Of a stretch of 64,000 bases of DNA, positions 46,197 through 59,482 are shown in pieces. The stretch lies in contig NC_092677.1 of NCBI RefSeq assembly GCF_964355755.1, forward strand, positions 4,283,001 through 4,347,000, in the 5' to 3' direction. The notes under the pieces are model-generated. The model was not told the origin of the DNA. It saw only the letters and a list, made by a program, of their open reading frames with translations, and did no database searches. Numbering within the stretch: position 1 is the first letter of the stretch; every line of letters begins with the position of its first letter. The position numbers and the translations under genes are program-made. Origin of the DNA: Antedon mediterranea. Taxonomy: Eukaryota; Echinodermata; Crinoidea; Comatulida; Antedonidae.

Positions 46197-48067
46197 TTTA
46201 TAAGATGCAACCAGGGAAGAATTGTAATTTAACTCTTCCCTGATGCAACACAATTTCCCATTTTTGTGTATATATGGCCCAAGACTTAATTATATATTAT
46301 GACGAGTAAATTATAGTTTATACGCAACAAGCACGTTTTTGTTGTTAAGTCTAGGTAGATTTAGAGGTAGTAGGGAGGTTTCGCAACCTTACGAATACGA
46401 TAACGAAAACGGATACGTCATACATTTGTGAAACTTTTGAGCTGATCCCCATTTCATATTCGTAAAGCGTATTCGTGTTGACGAATATCACCAATCATAT
46501 TCGTAACTACAAAACGAGTATAATTTTTGATCTATTTTGCACAGTTTGCATTTGAATCAGGAATGATTCATGATTATAATATAATTATAGATTTATTGAA
46601 TGTAATTTACTAAAATGCCATGTCAATTTGATAAATAGCACTTTTTAAAGTCCTCACTCGCTTTGGTGTTACGCTAGGCCTAGGCAGCCGGCCAAGCACC
46701 TGCACTTCGCTCAAATTTACCGCAGTCATATTTTGGACGCGCCTCAATATTTCGTTGCCATGCGAAACAGATTTTTTATGGCTTACGAAAACGAATACGT
46801 GTGCGTGACGTATCGTATTTCGTTATCGTATTCGTAAGATTCCGAAACCTCTCTAATGGCATCATATGTCCTGGTAAATGATCGGTGTTGGACCTGTTGG
46901 TAACTATAAATAGAAGGTAGTCCATGTAGTATGTATAAACTAATTAAATGGAAACAGCCATAATTTTGTAAAACGGCGGCGTGTCGAGCAAAGCAAAGTA
47001 CTTTGATATTATATGATTGTAATTGATTGAGCTTGACAGTGATATGATTATTTAGAAAGATGCTATATACATAAATATTTTCCATTTCTTGGACTTGTAA
47101 ATCTAGTTATATGTCTATTCAAAATATAAACCACAAATAAATAAACTAATAAATAAATAATGCATGTTTTGAAAGGTTTTAAAATAATGCACAGTTGGAT
47201 TTACATTTTAACCAGCTTACTGTTAGTGTGTGGTTATTTATTAGCTATGATTAATAGAATAAATAAAGATTGTAGCACAATATTCATTTACATAATTTAC
47301 TCATTATGAATCAAAAAGGAAAACCTTCATAAAATTATATTATTTCCCATGCGCGGATTGACAAAACAATTGAGTAAATAAATAGTAGGCGTGGTTTCCA
47401 CTATTACGCAAATGACGTAGGCCTACAACGCAAGTAATAACAACAACTCATGTGATCTCTCGCTTGCGTGTATATGCGTTGCGTCCTACTTTAGAAATCA
47501 TTTTGACTTAAATATCAACGACTAGGCACTGAGAAAAAAAATATAACAAGTATTCGAACATCGACATTTAAATTACCTTGCTGTAAATTGAAAACATTAT
47601 TACGTTAATTAAAACCAGAATCGTGTTTTCATTTAGGTATTGTATTGTGAATCACATAAAGAAAGTACATTTTTATAGTAATATAATAGTAATAAGAACA
47701 ATTACATATTGATAGCCAATATGCTTTACACTCTCAAATAGAAAAATCGATCGGATTTGGAATGAATATCGTCCTAAATAATGTTACAATAACCGAAAGA
47801 CGCTCATTCTATCACCAACTAACACTGCATTGTCGTCGTGAGTAAAAAATGTCGGACTTGTGATCAAGTTGAGATTTTGTATCAGTATTTGCATTTCCGC
47901 GCTCATATACGGAAGAAGTACCACAAACTGGCAAGCTACGCGGGAACGAATTTACTAACAAATATTTTCGTAATACGTACATCCACGCGCGCATAATTCA
48001 GAAACTTATCCGAGATCAAGATTGATGCAAGAATATTAGGAAACGATTCGATGTTGTCATTGAGAAC
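46197..48067. other. Intergenic between channel copies A and B
   Basis: It contains the 3' end region of copy A, a 485-bp TA-flanked MITE (46371-46855), a degenerate GTTCCCACTAG-family element (47392-47494) and, from about 47740, copy B upstream sequence homologous to 38210-38555. No further gene is seen. Confidence 0.5.
46371..46855. mobile_element. MITE with about 50-bp TIRs, TA-flanked
   Basis: The left end TAGGGAGGTTTCGCAACCTT mirrors the right end AAGATTCCGAAACCTCTCTA; both continue into ACGAATACGATAACGAAA-type sequence for about 50 bp. TA at both borders fits a Tc1/mariner-type non-autonomous element. No transposase. Confidence 0.85.
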
Positions 48068-49113
48068 ATGGCTCAAGAAGAAGAGGAAACTGTACTTGGA
48101 ATAAGTCGAAATTTCGGAGAAAACACTTCTTCACATGGTATACCACGGATAGTAGCGTCAAAATCGTATTTTGGAAAGATCTTCTGGAGTTGTTTGTATG
48201 TTGCTTCTCTAGTGGCGTTCTCTTGGCAGGCCTATGTCCTCATCGATACATACTTCAAGTTTGAAGTTTCTATCAAAGTAAGTTAAGAATGTATCTATCA
48301 TTTAATTTTACAAAGAAAATTTAAGAAAACAAGCTTACTGATGGCTACACAAATCATTCCAATCAAAGAATGTTTATATTTTTATAACTAATTTAGAAAT
48401 CACATCCACACGGCCAATCGTAGACTTTTCGATGTTTGTCTGAAATAAAAGCTCAAGTAGTATACGTATGAAACGCCATATGTGCCAAAATATTAATCTT
48501 TTTACTAATAATTAAGTCAAAAGGCCTCGTTAAAAGTGATTAGGAATTAAATTGTAACTTTTGACTTACAGTATTTCCATTTTTGTTTAAACTAATATAG
48601 CAATTAAATTACCGAAAATTAGGCATAATGAAAATAATAATTATATTATAAAAAATTAATAAAACGAATATTTCTTGCTTTGCTTTTATTTATTTTTGTC
48701 AGTACGTCGTTGAAAACTCAGACGCCAGACCCTTGCAATTTCCCGCCGTTACCTTATGCAATACGAATCAAGTTCGCCGGTCTGTTTTGGCGTTACGTCA
48801 TGAGTATGAGATACTATCGTCCATTGAAGACTACACACATAGTTTGCTATATTATGGTAATAATGTTTTAGTTAATAATGTTGCGTCGTCAGAAGATTTC
48901 CCTGATATGTAGGCATACCGTAGTGCAAGATAAGGGGGTCGTAGTGGGAGAGATGAGAGAATTACAATGAATGCAATATACCGGTTTGTGACCATGCAAA
49001 GCTTATTTCGGCGTTTTTAAAATGATGGTCAAAAAGGTTTTTTATCTGCATTTATCTCTCCTTAAATAATATGGTCTGCACTAATTCTGTCCTCTAATTC
49101 TGCTTCTCTTTGA

Positions 49114-49393
49114 CTCTGTCCATTCTGTAGGCTACCTAGCCCTGTCTCTGTCCATTCTGTAGGCTACCTAGCCCTGTCTCTGTCCATTCTGTAGGCTACC
49201 TAGCCCTGTCTCTGTCCATTCTGTAGGCTACCTAGCCCTGTTTCTGTCCATTCTGTAGGCTACCTAGCCCTGTCTCTGTCCATTCTGTAGGCTACCTAGC
49301 CCTGTCTCTGTCCATTCTGTAGGCTACCTAGCCCTGTCTCTGTCCATTCTGTAGGCTACCTAGCCCTGTCTCTGTCCATTCTGTAGGCTACCT
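49114..49393. repeat. 32-bp minisatellite, about nine copies
   Basis: The unit is CTGTCCATTCTGTAGGCTAC followed by CTAGCCCTGTCT, nearly identical in every copy, in intron 2 of channel copy B. Absent from A and C. Confidence 0.95.
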
Positions 49394-52300
49394 GAATGGT
49401 TCTTTTGCTTTCCTATCGTTCTTTTGACAGTTTATTCGGTATGTACAGATGTATTCAATAGATTTACAGCATTTTATATTATAAATGCTTCCGCAGCTCC
49501 ATGTAAGGATGATGATTTTCATTGCGACAACAATAAGTGTGTTAAAGACTACAGGGTGTGCAATGGTATTGATGATTGTGGTGATAAGTCAGATGAACAA
49601 GACTGTCTACCTGCTAGTAAGTATTGGAATTTTTATCCACCCGTAAAATGATGGAACACACGAGTATTATTGATAATTTAGTAATAATTATCACCACCGC
49701 CATTTTTGTCTTTCTGTAATGGCGCTAGTTACAATCCGTTATGCATGAGTAATTAATGAATGACGTAATGCATAAACGGGCAAAGGTAATTAAGTTTGTA
49801 AAATGATGGAACGCGTGGGTATTAGGCATATATTTAAAATTTAAAGTAATAATTATTACCAATCATTATTATTTTTATTTTGCATAAATATATTTTGGAT
49901 TGTTTTATATACAGTTCCGTGTCGATCTGGGTACAGGAGGTATTAAATGGGAGGAGAATCCGGTTATTGTATTAGCGAAGACAGATGGTGTGACAGAAAT
50001 ATAGATTGTTACGATGGAGAAGACGAAGAATGTTCAGCAGATGACAGTGAGTAGAATCGGACATACCAAAGCTATTTCAGTTTAAGGGAGAAAACAAAAA
50101 TTCAAACAGCAATACATATTATAATAAAAAACTATTTAAATAAGCAGCTGCTTGTCTGTTAAATTGCCATTTATAAGCATGGTTACCTATTGGGGAAAGT
50201 ATTAGGTCTATACGTATTGATATGTACTTACAATTGCGAACTAACCACTGAGAGTTCATTGATGATTCGGCCAGTTAAAAACAGGCTTATAATGTATATA
50301 TTTCAGTTAAGTGCAAGGAGGACGAATGTTCATGTAAAAGCGGGGTAGAGGCGTCTTTTGAAACTGAATTTGTTGAAAAATATGGGACTAAGTATTGCAT
50401 TAGTGCCAAGCTAAAATGTGATGGTATTAGACATTGTGCGAATGATGCTGACGAAGCAAATTGTCAAGGTGATGTAATTTGTGTATGTTCAAAATATCGG
50501 TATTTATTAATAGCGCTTGTATAAATGCACCGAAACCATAACCATACAATATAAACGCTCTACTTTACATTTTTGGTAGGCCTATTGATGTATAATTTAT
50601 GCATCCTCAACATAACCCAGGACCTCCTGGTATAGGAAAAATGGTTCTTGGGACAGGAGCTGTAAGTGGTAGGCCTAGATAAAATGTCACTACCAATCTA
50701 GTACAAATTGATACTCGTTGTTTTTGTAGCAGGACAATGTAATGAGAATGAATTTACATGTGGAAACATCATTTGCATCCCGAATGATTATAAGTGCGAC
50801 GGGTTTTGTGACTGCGCAGACTGCAGGGACGAGTCTTCAGACATAGTTTGTGTATTTACGTGCACGAATGGTAAACATATTCCAAAAGAGGAAACGTGCG
50901 ATTATAAAAACCAATGCGGTGATAACAGCGATGAAGAGGGTTGTACGAATTTTCAAAGTACAGTAATTTTACTTTTATTAAACATTTATTTACAGACTGA
51001 TACAAAATACATTAATGAATGAATCTATTGATTGATTCAAAGAATGACTGGTAGATCTTCATAGATCTACCACTATCACCGACACAATTCTAAGCAATAC
51101 ACACATTATCAATTATCCTATACATTTAATTTTTCCCTATATGTTGATCTTCAATTTCTTTTGAAAGTTTAAGTTAGCCTACTTAGGTAAAATTTGTTTT
51201 CAAATAAATGACATAAGTATAAATTAAAGTAACGGCTTTTAAGAAGTGTTATTTTTTTCTCCTTACAGGTTGCAATGAAGAGTTTGAATTTCAGTGTGAT
51301 AATAAGCAGTGTATTCACAAGGCTTACCTTTGTGACGATAAAATAGACTGTTATGATTATAGCGATGAACGTTCATGTAAGTTAAATTTTTTTTTAAATT
51401 TAGAATTTAAAAATCTTTTTGTGTCTTAAGACTTTGATAAACATGTAATGACAAATGTGTTTGTTTCATTGCTATTTACTCTCAGCATTATGCTTCATTT
51501 GATTTTAGGTAATTGCTCAAGATTTCTTTGTAATAACAAGAAATGTGTTAACATTTACGCTGATTGTAACGGATTAGACGAATGCGGAGATGGCTCTGAT
51601 GAAATGTTCTGTAATGATACAGGTTTGTGTAGTCTTTCTACACCAATTTGGTCAAACTCGGCCCTAAACCAACTCGGCTCTTATCAACTCGGCTCCAGGT
51701 CTCGGTCTCAAATTAACACTTCTCAAGCCAACTCGACCCCTTGTCAACTCGGCCCCCAAGTCAAATTGGCCACAAACTATTCTGTCTTAATGAAGTGATT
51801 GATTAAGATTTTGAAGCAAATAAAATTATTTTCGGCAGTTGTATCAAGGTATTGACAATTCGGCAAGTGATGTTAGATTTAAATTTATATATTTATATTA
51901 TTATATATGTATTAGGCCTATAACTTAAGTAATTTTTTTGTAGGAATTCATTATCAAACACACGATCCTTCAAACTGGACGGATGACTGGTTTTTGCAAT
52001 ACGTAGACAAATTAGACATAGGTTTTGATATAACTACAGCAGTAAAATTGTTTAAACAAAACTTTAAAAATTGGGGATTTGAGCGAGTTTCAGGAGAGTT
52101 TCCACCAGACTGGATTAAGTTCCTTGTCTTCAGTAGCACAGCAGACTATAGCGACCTACAGAATGTTCTAAAACTTACCCAAGAAGAATTATTGGAACTA
52201 GGACATCAGGCTCAGCAGATGATTTTACAGTGTACTTATGGTGGTACGAAATGTGATATTGAAAAGTACGTGATACTTATAAAAACACCCAGTTTTTGAC

Positions 52301-54573
52301 GAAACTGAAATATTTAAAAATAATTATAAAAAATAAATATAAACAAGTTTGTGTTTCAGTTTTATTTTTTTCATTTTTCATTTCTAAAATATTATGGAAA
52401 TGGAAATGATAACCAACAAATTCAAAGCCTGTACACAGTTTATCAAATTTAAATAGAAAACAATTTAAAAGACAATAAAATGTTCAAACATGACATTACA
52501 GTCAAAATCTGAAACAAAAAATGTTGGTGAAACTAGACTGTGGTTTACATATAAATAGATTAATTCCACAAAACACAAAGCAATATATTTGTTGTGACTA
52601 GTAGTGACAGGCCTGATCGCAAATGAATTCCTTATTTGATTTCAGGGATTTTCATCTATTTCAACATGACAAATACGGTAACTGCTATACATTTAATAGT
52701 CATAAGGTGGAAAATGCGATAGTTCACAATGTAACACAACCAGGTGCCGAAAAGGGTTAGTTGATTATCCGATTATAAGAATTGTTTCAAAGGATTTTAA
52801 AAAGATCCAAAGTGTATGTATAATTATAACGAACAAAACATTTAGATTCTATTCGTAATTTGAATATATTACGTGCGTTTATGTTGGGTATTTTGTGATC
52901 GATATCCTTCTTCATTCATTTTATTTAATACCTATTTACTGTTTGATGATAAAGGTTTATGGCTAACGCTGTACACAGAACAACATGAATATGTTAGTAT
53001 CTTCGGACAAGATAGTGGCATCAAAGTGTTGGTGCATAATCAATTTGAAACACCGTTTCCAGAAGAAAATGCCATCACCGTCTCACCAGGCAGAGCTACG
53101 TCATTAGGCATCAAAAGGGTAAACATCATCTTTCTCATCCGTGGCAGAATGTTTTTCTTCATACCATTTGGACAACATAGGACATACTACCTAAAATCGT
53201 GACTGAAAAACATGACTGTCAAGAAAAGAGCGAGGAAGCGAGCCCCAACGTCCCCGCATGCGCACAGTGAATTAAAACGACTTATGTAACCTTAGCTTCT
53301 AGATCTTCTGTAGCTCCTTATAATATTAAGATTGATACACCTTTTTTCAAATTACCTTCGAAGTTCTACAGAAAGTCAAACAATATTTTTGTTTACAGCA
53401 CGAACTGATTCGGAAAGGTCAGCCATATGGTAACTGTATAGGTGAAGATGCAAGAGTGAAGTACTTGATTTACAAGGGAGACACAGTGTACACAGCTACT
53501 GTAAATATAACTATATCATTCATGTTTATTCTAAAGCACACCTTTTGAACGCCATTAAATGATTTTAAAACTGGAAATTAACCATAACACGCGCTGCAGC
53601 ATTTACATCGTTTAGTTGTCTTGCCTGAACTCTACTGTTATAACAGGCCTAAGCAGCATATATCTTTGTTAAAAATAATATACTTATTTTTATAATTGCT
53701 GTAAATGGTAGGCATACGTCACAATTTGTATTAATATGTGTAGTCATCGTTATCACCATCTTCTTCATACAACACCAACATGATTACATCATTACCTTAA
53801 TTTTAATTGATTTTCTATAGGCTTGCCAAAAATCGTGTTTACAACTAAAGTTACTAGAAGTTTGCGACTGTGTGGACACATTGCGTTATAATGGTTCCCG
53901 GCGTTGCCAACTACTGGATCTTGAACAAGGCTAGTTTAAACAATAGTTAACACCTTAAAGCCTGTTTTCCACTAAGAGAGTATTCGTTTGAATCGAAAGT
54001 ACTCATTATTCAGATTCCAAATCACTTTATGCGACGAATTCTATAGTTCCTTGAGTTCATCGAACTGTTTGAACTAGAATCCGCAGTATTTGTAAGATGC
54101 AAATACACATGTGCATTAATAACAATAATACTTCATTCATAAACACTCATTCCGTTAGCCGAGGAGTAAGCACATTTTAGGCCTAATTGCTATTTTTCAA
54201 AATCTCAACATATTCCCTTATTACCTATTAAAACATTGATATACAATATGAATACTGGATCCAAACGCGCTATTTTCCTTTTTATTTGCAGTAAAATATT
54301 ATATTTTTAAGGTCTATACATTTTGTTTTACCAATAGAACGCTGCCGCCAATTTGTGAATTATCTTCATTCTCAATATGTGATGCAATGTGATTGCCCAG
54401 TTGCTTGTCGGTAAGTTAAACTCGCCTCTGGTGATAACACTATGTTGAATTGAATTATAGTTATCACAAATTAAACAATATCATTGTACTGAAACGTATG
54501 GCATATTATGTAGGTGAGGTCCTCTAATAATTCCTATTTTTGTTATTTTTAGTGGAATTACACATGAAAAGAC

Positions 54574-54898
54574 TGAATTGAATTGATATTTATATTTATA
54601 CTGGGTAACCTCTTCAGTCAAAGACTGGTCTCCCAGAGGGCCCAGTTGGTGATCAGTGGCTGTGATGTACTAATACACCGGGGTAACCCCCTACTCGTCT
54701 CGAAAGATGTACTAGGTTCTTTAAAGTGCACACGTGCTAGATGTGTACACTGGACCTAAGGTTTATAGTCCTTATCCGAGAAGACTCGTTCTACCACCAG
54801 AACCATGGAGCGAGTGAGCCTCGAACCCTTGCCGATGTTATGGCTACGTAATTACGGTTCCACTGTCTTAACCGCTCGGCCACTCACTCACTCGAGTG
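54574..54898 (-). mobile_element. SINE inserted in exon 15 of channel copy B
   Basis: The element is inverted: its A/T tail (TGATATTTATATTTATAC) comes first and its tRNA-like head (GGCCGAGCGGTTAAGACAG on the minus strand) last. It is closely similar to the SINE at 24734-25052. It splits the exon between GAAAAGAC and CGTATCACAATC, which are contiguous in copy A. A target duplication is short or absent (GAC at most). Confidence 0.9.
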
Positions 54899-55721
54899 AC
54901 CGTATCACAATCACTTTGGCCTTCTGACAGATATGTGGTAGGTTTGCTGGTGGTTCTTCGTGCGAAGTATTTAATAATACAGTATAGAATAAAACATTAT
55001 TACGAATGGACTATAACTAATGCTGATTACTGGGTTACTATAACATTTTAAATTTTCTAGAAAACTTTGCTTGACAGTATTTACGTCCTTGATCCAAGAT
55101 ACAGTGAACATTTATAAGATCTTGAAACGGCACAGTAAGTAGCATGTTTAAAAAAGAGGCATTGTTATGCAATTGTTGTAATGATTTGATTATCTCTGAA
55201 AAACAAATTTTGTAGCCTTTTTTGTATAATACGGTAACTATTTATTATAATTATTTTTTAAATGTGTGTAAACAAACGAAATCTTGCTCGTCTGAACGTG
55301 TATTATGAGGATCTATCGTACGTCTCCATATCTGAAGTACCAGCTTATACAGTAAGTATACACAGTCAAATCTAGTCGGTCTTTCGACGTTTGCATATAT
55401 CACAAAATGGCAAAATACACAAACATCCATTTCTAGATCTCTGGAAATTGAGATAGTACTTCCATTGATAGTTGGGGTTGGGTGAAGTGTATGGAACATT
55501 TAAAGTTTCTATGTCAACATACAGCCTACGTTGATAGCCTATTGTATTCTGAATTTCAGTGGCAAAGCCTCTTCGGTGACGTAGGAGGAACTCTGGGGCT
55601 GTATATTGGTCTTTCATTGCTAACTGTTGTCGAATTTTGCGAATTCTTCATTGATATTCTTCTTTATTGTTGTAACAAAATGGTGAAGAGGAACAAAGTA
55701 CAGAACTCACCCGAGTTGTAG

Positions 55722-57555
55722 TTTCTTTGATGCAACCGCATGGAAAACACATATTTCCTATTTTCTTGTATATAACTTCAGTCTTATAGACAAGAAGAGT
55801 AGGCTTAACACAGTAGATTTAAATTATTAGATTATGTAATTTATACACACCAACTTTTATTTTAGGGAATTTTACAGCTTACTATGTCGGTCGGTTGGTC
55901 GGTAAACTTGAGCACGCGACTGCAGCCATGCATATGGCCTTGTTCTATGAACTAGCACAATATATTTTCCTCTTTTATAGAACTTTAAAGTAACACTGTA
56001 TACCAAATTAAATTTAATAAATTGCTACATAGTTTATAAGTACTTTCTTTTAGGGAAGGATGCGGTTTATTTATGTGTGTATATTTCATAGTAAAGGAAC
56101 ATGGAGATGACTAAAGTACACAATTTGTTCGGCAATTAAAAATAGCACGTCAATAGAATAGTCAATCTTGTGACGATCAAGTAATAGAAATCATTATTAA
56201 ATACAACACAATATAATCAAAGAAAAGAGTACTTTTGTCCACTTTGAAGTGTATTTAGTACAATGATTTATTGTGCTTGATATCAATTTTAGACTGTATA
56301 CTAGAATTTTTACAGGTCTTTTTTTGCATAGTTAATTTAGATTGTAGAGATTATTATGCCTTATATCAACCTACCTGTTTGTCTTGAACTATTTACAAAT
56401 TGTAAATTAAAAAATCAATCGATGCATGTTTTTTATTTTTTTTTAAATACACAATTCTGCAATACTAAATAACGTTTTAGTTTTATTATTATTTAGCATT
56501 ATTTTTCTTTATTTATTTATACTACAAATTTTATGAATATGTATTGTTATATTCCAAGATGTATTTTAAGTGGAGAGAGGCACTATATGTCAACATATCA
56601 TATTCATGGTCCTCTTCCCACGACGGTTGTTACATAATGCTTTGCATTTCTTTTTATTTTTTCAAAATTGTATTTATATGATTCATATGGACATTTTGTC
56701 TGAAATAAAGTTGAATTGAATAGTAAGCCTATTCTAATTGTTAAGCTTAGTATTCATAATAAAATTTACTTGTGTTTTTAAGTCCTGATGATAACTTATT
56801 ATCTTAATAAATAAATTAGCCTAAATTTTAGAGACCTACCAAAAATCAAACGATGTATGCATTAGCATATAAACTTTCAAAACTTTCTAGTGTGCATGCG
56901 CAGTTTAATACAATATAGTGCCCTCTATTAATTTTCCAGTCAAGGGCTGTTGGCGCGTTCTCTATTATGTCATAATTAATCATGAATTATTCATGATTTC
57001 TGCCCACGTTCGTCCTGGAAAAAAAAATTACGCGGGCTGTTGCAGTGCAGTTAGAAACAGTGTTTTTCAGGACACAGTAAATTGCTTAGTTTTAAAGCAT
57101 TAGGCTAGCAAAGACACGCTATCGTATTGATCTGCTACCGTACCATCAGTACATTGGCCAATTTGTCTTAATCTCACATAAGTGGCGTTGATTAAGTGGG
57201 CCTATCCAATACATAATTATGAATTCCCTAATCAAATTAGCAAACCTCAAAGTCAATAGTATAATAGCATTTTGTATTAATGTACATGTACGCTTGATGT
57301 GTGTTGATCGTCGCAATTTGTTCATTTTGTTGCTACTGCGCTGCTTGATACAACGATTACTAATAAGTTCTCGTAATTGGACGCCCACAACCGTATCCAT
57401 GGAAACGCATCAACTATTTAAAAAAATTGTCGCGTTATGTATTATGGCTTTTAAGAATGCGATATCTTAGAAAGACGACACATCTCAATAATTCTGTTAC
57501 AAACAAAATCTAAATCTACCCGACAATAATGGAAGATTGTTGTTGAAAACACAAG
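55722..57555. other. Intergenic 3' of copy B, mostly unique
   Basis: AT-rich 3' flank of copy B. A short ORF on the plus strand at 56918-57103 and overlapping ones near 57146-57470 have no recognisable family. An X-box-like site lies at 57393-57406. This DNA is outside the A/C segmental duplication. Confidence 0.4.
57393..57406 (+). promoter_or_regulatory. X-box-like RFX site
   Basis: GTATCCATGGAAAC resembles the RFX X-box (GTTRCCATGGYAAC) with both half sites partly kept. It stands 150 bp before the ATG of the small ORF at 57556, a normal distance for cilium-gene X-boxes. Confidence 0.35.
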
Positions 57556-57756
57556 ATGAGTGATAAAGAAACGTTTGAAGAGATAACTTCTAAATTAGGT
57601 ACAAGTAATTGTCTTCTACATCAAAATGTCAATAATTTAAAGATCGATAAAGATCTGAATAAGATAGAAAAACAAAATCCAATAATTGTAACTTTGTACA
57701 TATTAGTTTTTTTCTTCACATTAATACAAAATTGTTTAAAATTCCTTTTGGGTTAA
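57556..57756 (+). CDS. Small putative membrane protein, unknown (66 aa)
   Basis: An open frame of 66 codons begins MSDKETFEEITSKLG, continues with a polar stretch (NNLKIDKDLNKIEKQN) and ends in a hydrophobic segment of about 24 residues (PIIVTLYILVFFFTLIQN...) with a basic residue near the end, like a tail-anchored protein. The A/C duplication starts exactly at codon 15: the remaining codons are also found in CCDC113 intron 6 (36675-36833), where no start codon precedes them. So it is either a real small gene whose 3' part was copied, or a chance fusion at the duplication breakpoint. I do not recognise the family. Confidence 0.35.
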   Translation: MSDKETFEEITSKLGTSNCLLHQNVNNLKIDKDLNKIEKQNPIIVTLYILVFFFTLIQNCLKFLLG

Positions 57757-58174
57757 TCTAATGGACATTCTATAGACCTTATTATTATATTACCTTGTTT
57801 TATCGTTGTTTGTGTGATTTATACTGTAGCTAGTTAGGATTAGTACGTTCAATTAAAATATGTTTACATGATCAAAAAAAAAACTTTCATAATATAGAAT
57901 AATACAGGTTACATTCCAATTTAATCAAGTACAATATATACTATAATTTTAGTAGCATCTCTTTGCATCCTTAAATAGTAGCTATAATAAAATAAAAAGT
58001 CGATATGTAATATAGGATCATAGTAAAAATATGCATTGTCACCAAAAATGTTTATTATTGACAAATGTGTAAAATGAGGACGACTAGTACTATTTTATTG
58101 TTTGAACTTAGAAATGGAAAAAAAAAATCGATCATTTTAATCAAATTTATTTTCGAAATTCTTTTTCATTATAG

Positions 58175-58276
58175 ATGGCCTTGGGAGCTAACCGAAAGAC
58201 ATGGCAACAATTGAAGGCAGCTAGTCACCAACAGCAACAGCAACTATGGAACATGGAACCAATCAAAATGTCCTAA
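58175..58276 (+). pseudogene. Orphan copy of CCDC113 last exon
   Basis: This is a duplicate of exon 7 of CCDC113 (37252-37353), with its acceptor (TTTCATTATAG), stop codon and 3' flank. One residue differs (MALG for MALR at the start). No other CCDC113 exon accompanies it, so it cannot make the protein on its own. Confidence 0.9.
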
Positions 58277-58542
58277 GAAAGTCATGTCGTCTGCTGAAGA
58301 TACAGTTACATCAATTGGTGTTTACTCCCTCTTCCAAAATTATTGATTTTTCTTTTACTGAATTATGAATTATATTTGTCAGACAAACATTTATTGTGTA
58401 TTTAGATGAAAATGTAAATAAACAAACATGTTGTAATTGAAATGCTGTATTTTGTGTATTTAATATAATATAGACTTCTTTCTATGTATAAAATTACTTT
58501 TACTCTTCACATTTTGTTCTTTCAATATAAGTTTTAATATAA

Positions 58543-58750
58543 ACTAGAAAGGCACTTCGATAGTGCAAACCTCGCCTAGCCTAGGCATATGAAAATGTAT
58601 GTTTCCATACAGCTATGAAACCATCCTTTAACATTTTATGTATTTATAACCTTTTGACTAATCTTCCTAACAAATATAGAAAGAAACGAACAAACAAATG
58701 CACACACGTGATCGACCACATAACCTCTCGCCATTTTGGGCGAAGGTAAC
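58543..58750. repeat. Dispersed repeat, duplicated copy
   Basis: Counterpart of 37613-37812 within the segmental duplication, with the same CTAGAAAGGCACTTCGATAG start and GGGCGAAGGTAACAACAATT end. Confidence 0.7.
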
Positions 58751-59482
58751 AACAATTACATTCGAGAAACATTAATATCCACTGTTAAAAGGGTAATATC
58801 AACAGACCGAACACGTTATTTGATTGGCTTGGTCATGATCAGCGCGCGGAAGCATGATTAACGGTGAATGTGAATCTACCTATGTGATTGGTCACTTGTG
58901 CGTTGCGCGTACTTTCTTGCATATCATTATACCGTAGTGTCTACAATCATAATCGCAATATACAATACAAGTACTCGTATAGTATTCGTATTTTATGCGT
59001 TGTTGCTGTAAAGTATTTAGTAAAACCAGAGATAGAGTTATAATTACATTTACATATTGTAAGAAAGTGTGATGAACAATGAATATGTCTTCTAATTAAT
59101 TGGCAAATGTTAGGCTTAGGAAATTCTCAAATGATTAGAAATATCGATCGGATTTCGAATAAATATCTTCTTAAATAATGTTACAATAATCTGGAAGACG
59201 CTCATTTTAAAGTTTTTTTGCAGATAACAAGCATCGTTCTATCGGAGACTAGTAATTTATTATAAAACATAACAGGTTTCCATTTTTATTTTGCCTTTCC
59301 GTTTACGAAAAAAGTATCACGACCTACGCGGGAAAAACGAATATTGTCTGTGATATCTATATATTTTCGTAACTTTACGAATTGTACGTCCACGCATTAT
59401 TAAGAGACGGGTAGATACATTGGTTGACACAGCTAGGGCCAATTAAGAAACGAAATCAACATTGAAATTGGCCTAAGAAAAT

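Larger units (their letters stand above)
48068..55721 (+). pseudogene. DEG/ENaC channel with LDLa modules, copy B, 3' end broken
   Basis: Exons match copy A one for one: 48068-48277, 48703-48856, 49497-49616, 49915-50046, 50307-50468, 50733-50957, 51269-51376, 51509-51622, 51944-52265, 52646-52755, 52955-53118, 53399-53500, 53821-53929, 54338-54410, then exon 15 split (54553-54573 and 54899-54936), 55061-55134, about 55276-55351, 55560-55721. The first 14 exons are open and include all seven LDLa modules; the finger exon is three codons shorter than in A. Lesions: a SINE inside exon 15 just before the WPS motif, TAA at 55115-55117 in exon 16, and the exon 17 acceptor changed from CAG to CAA (about 55275). 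TM2 in exon 18 is still well conserved, so inactivation looks fairly recent. A secreted or TM1-anchored LDLa product truncated at exon 15 remains possible. Confidence 0.87.
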
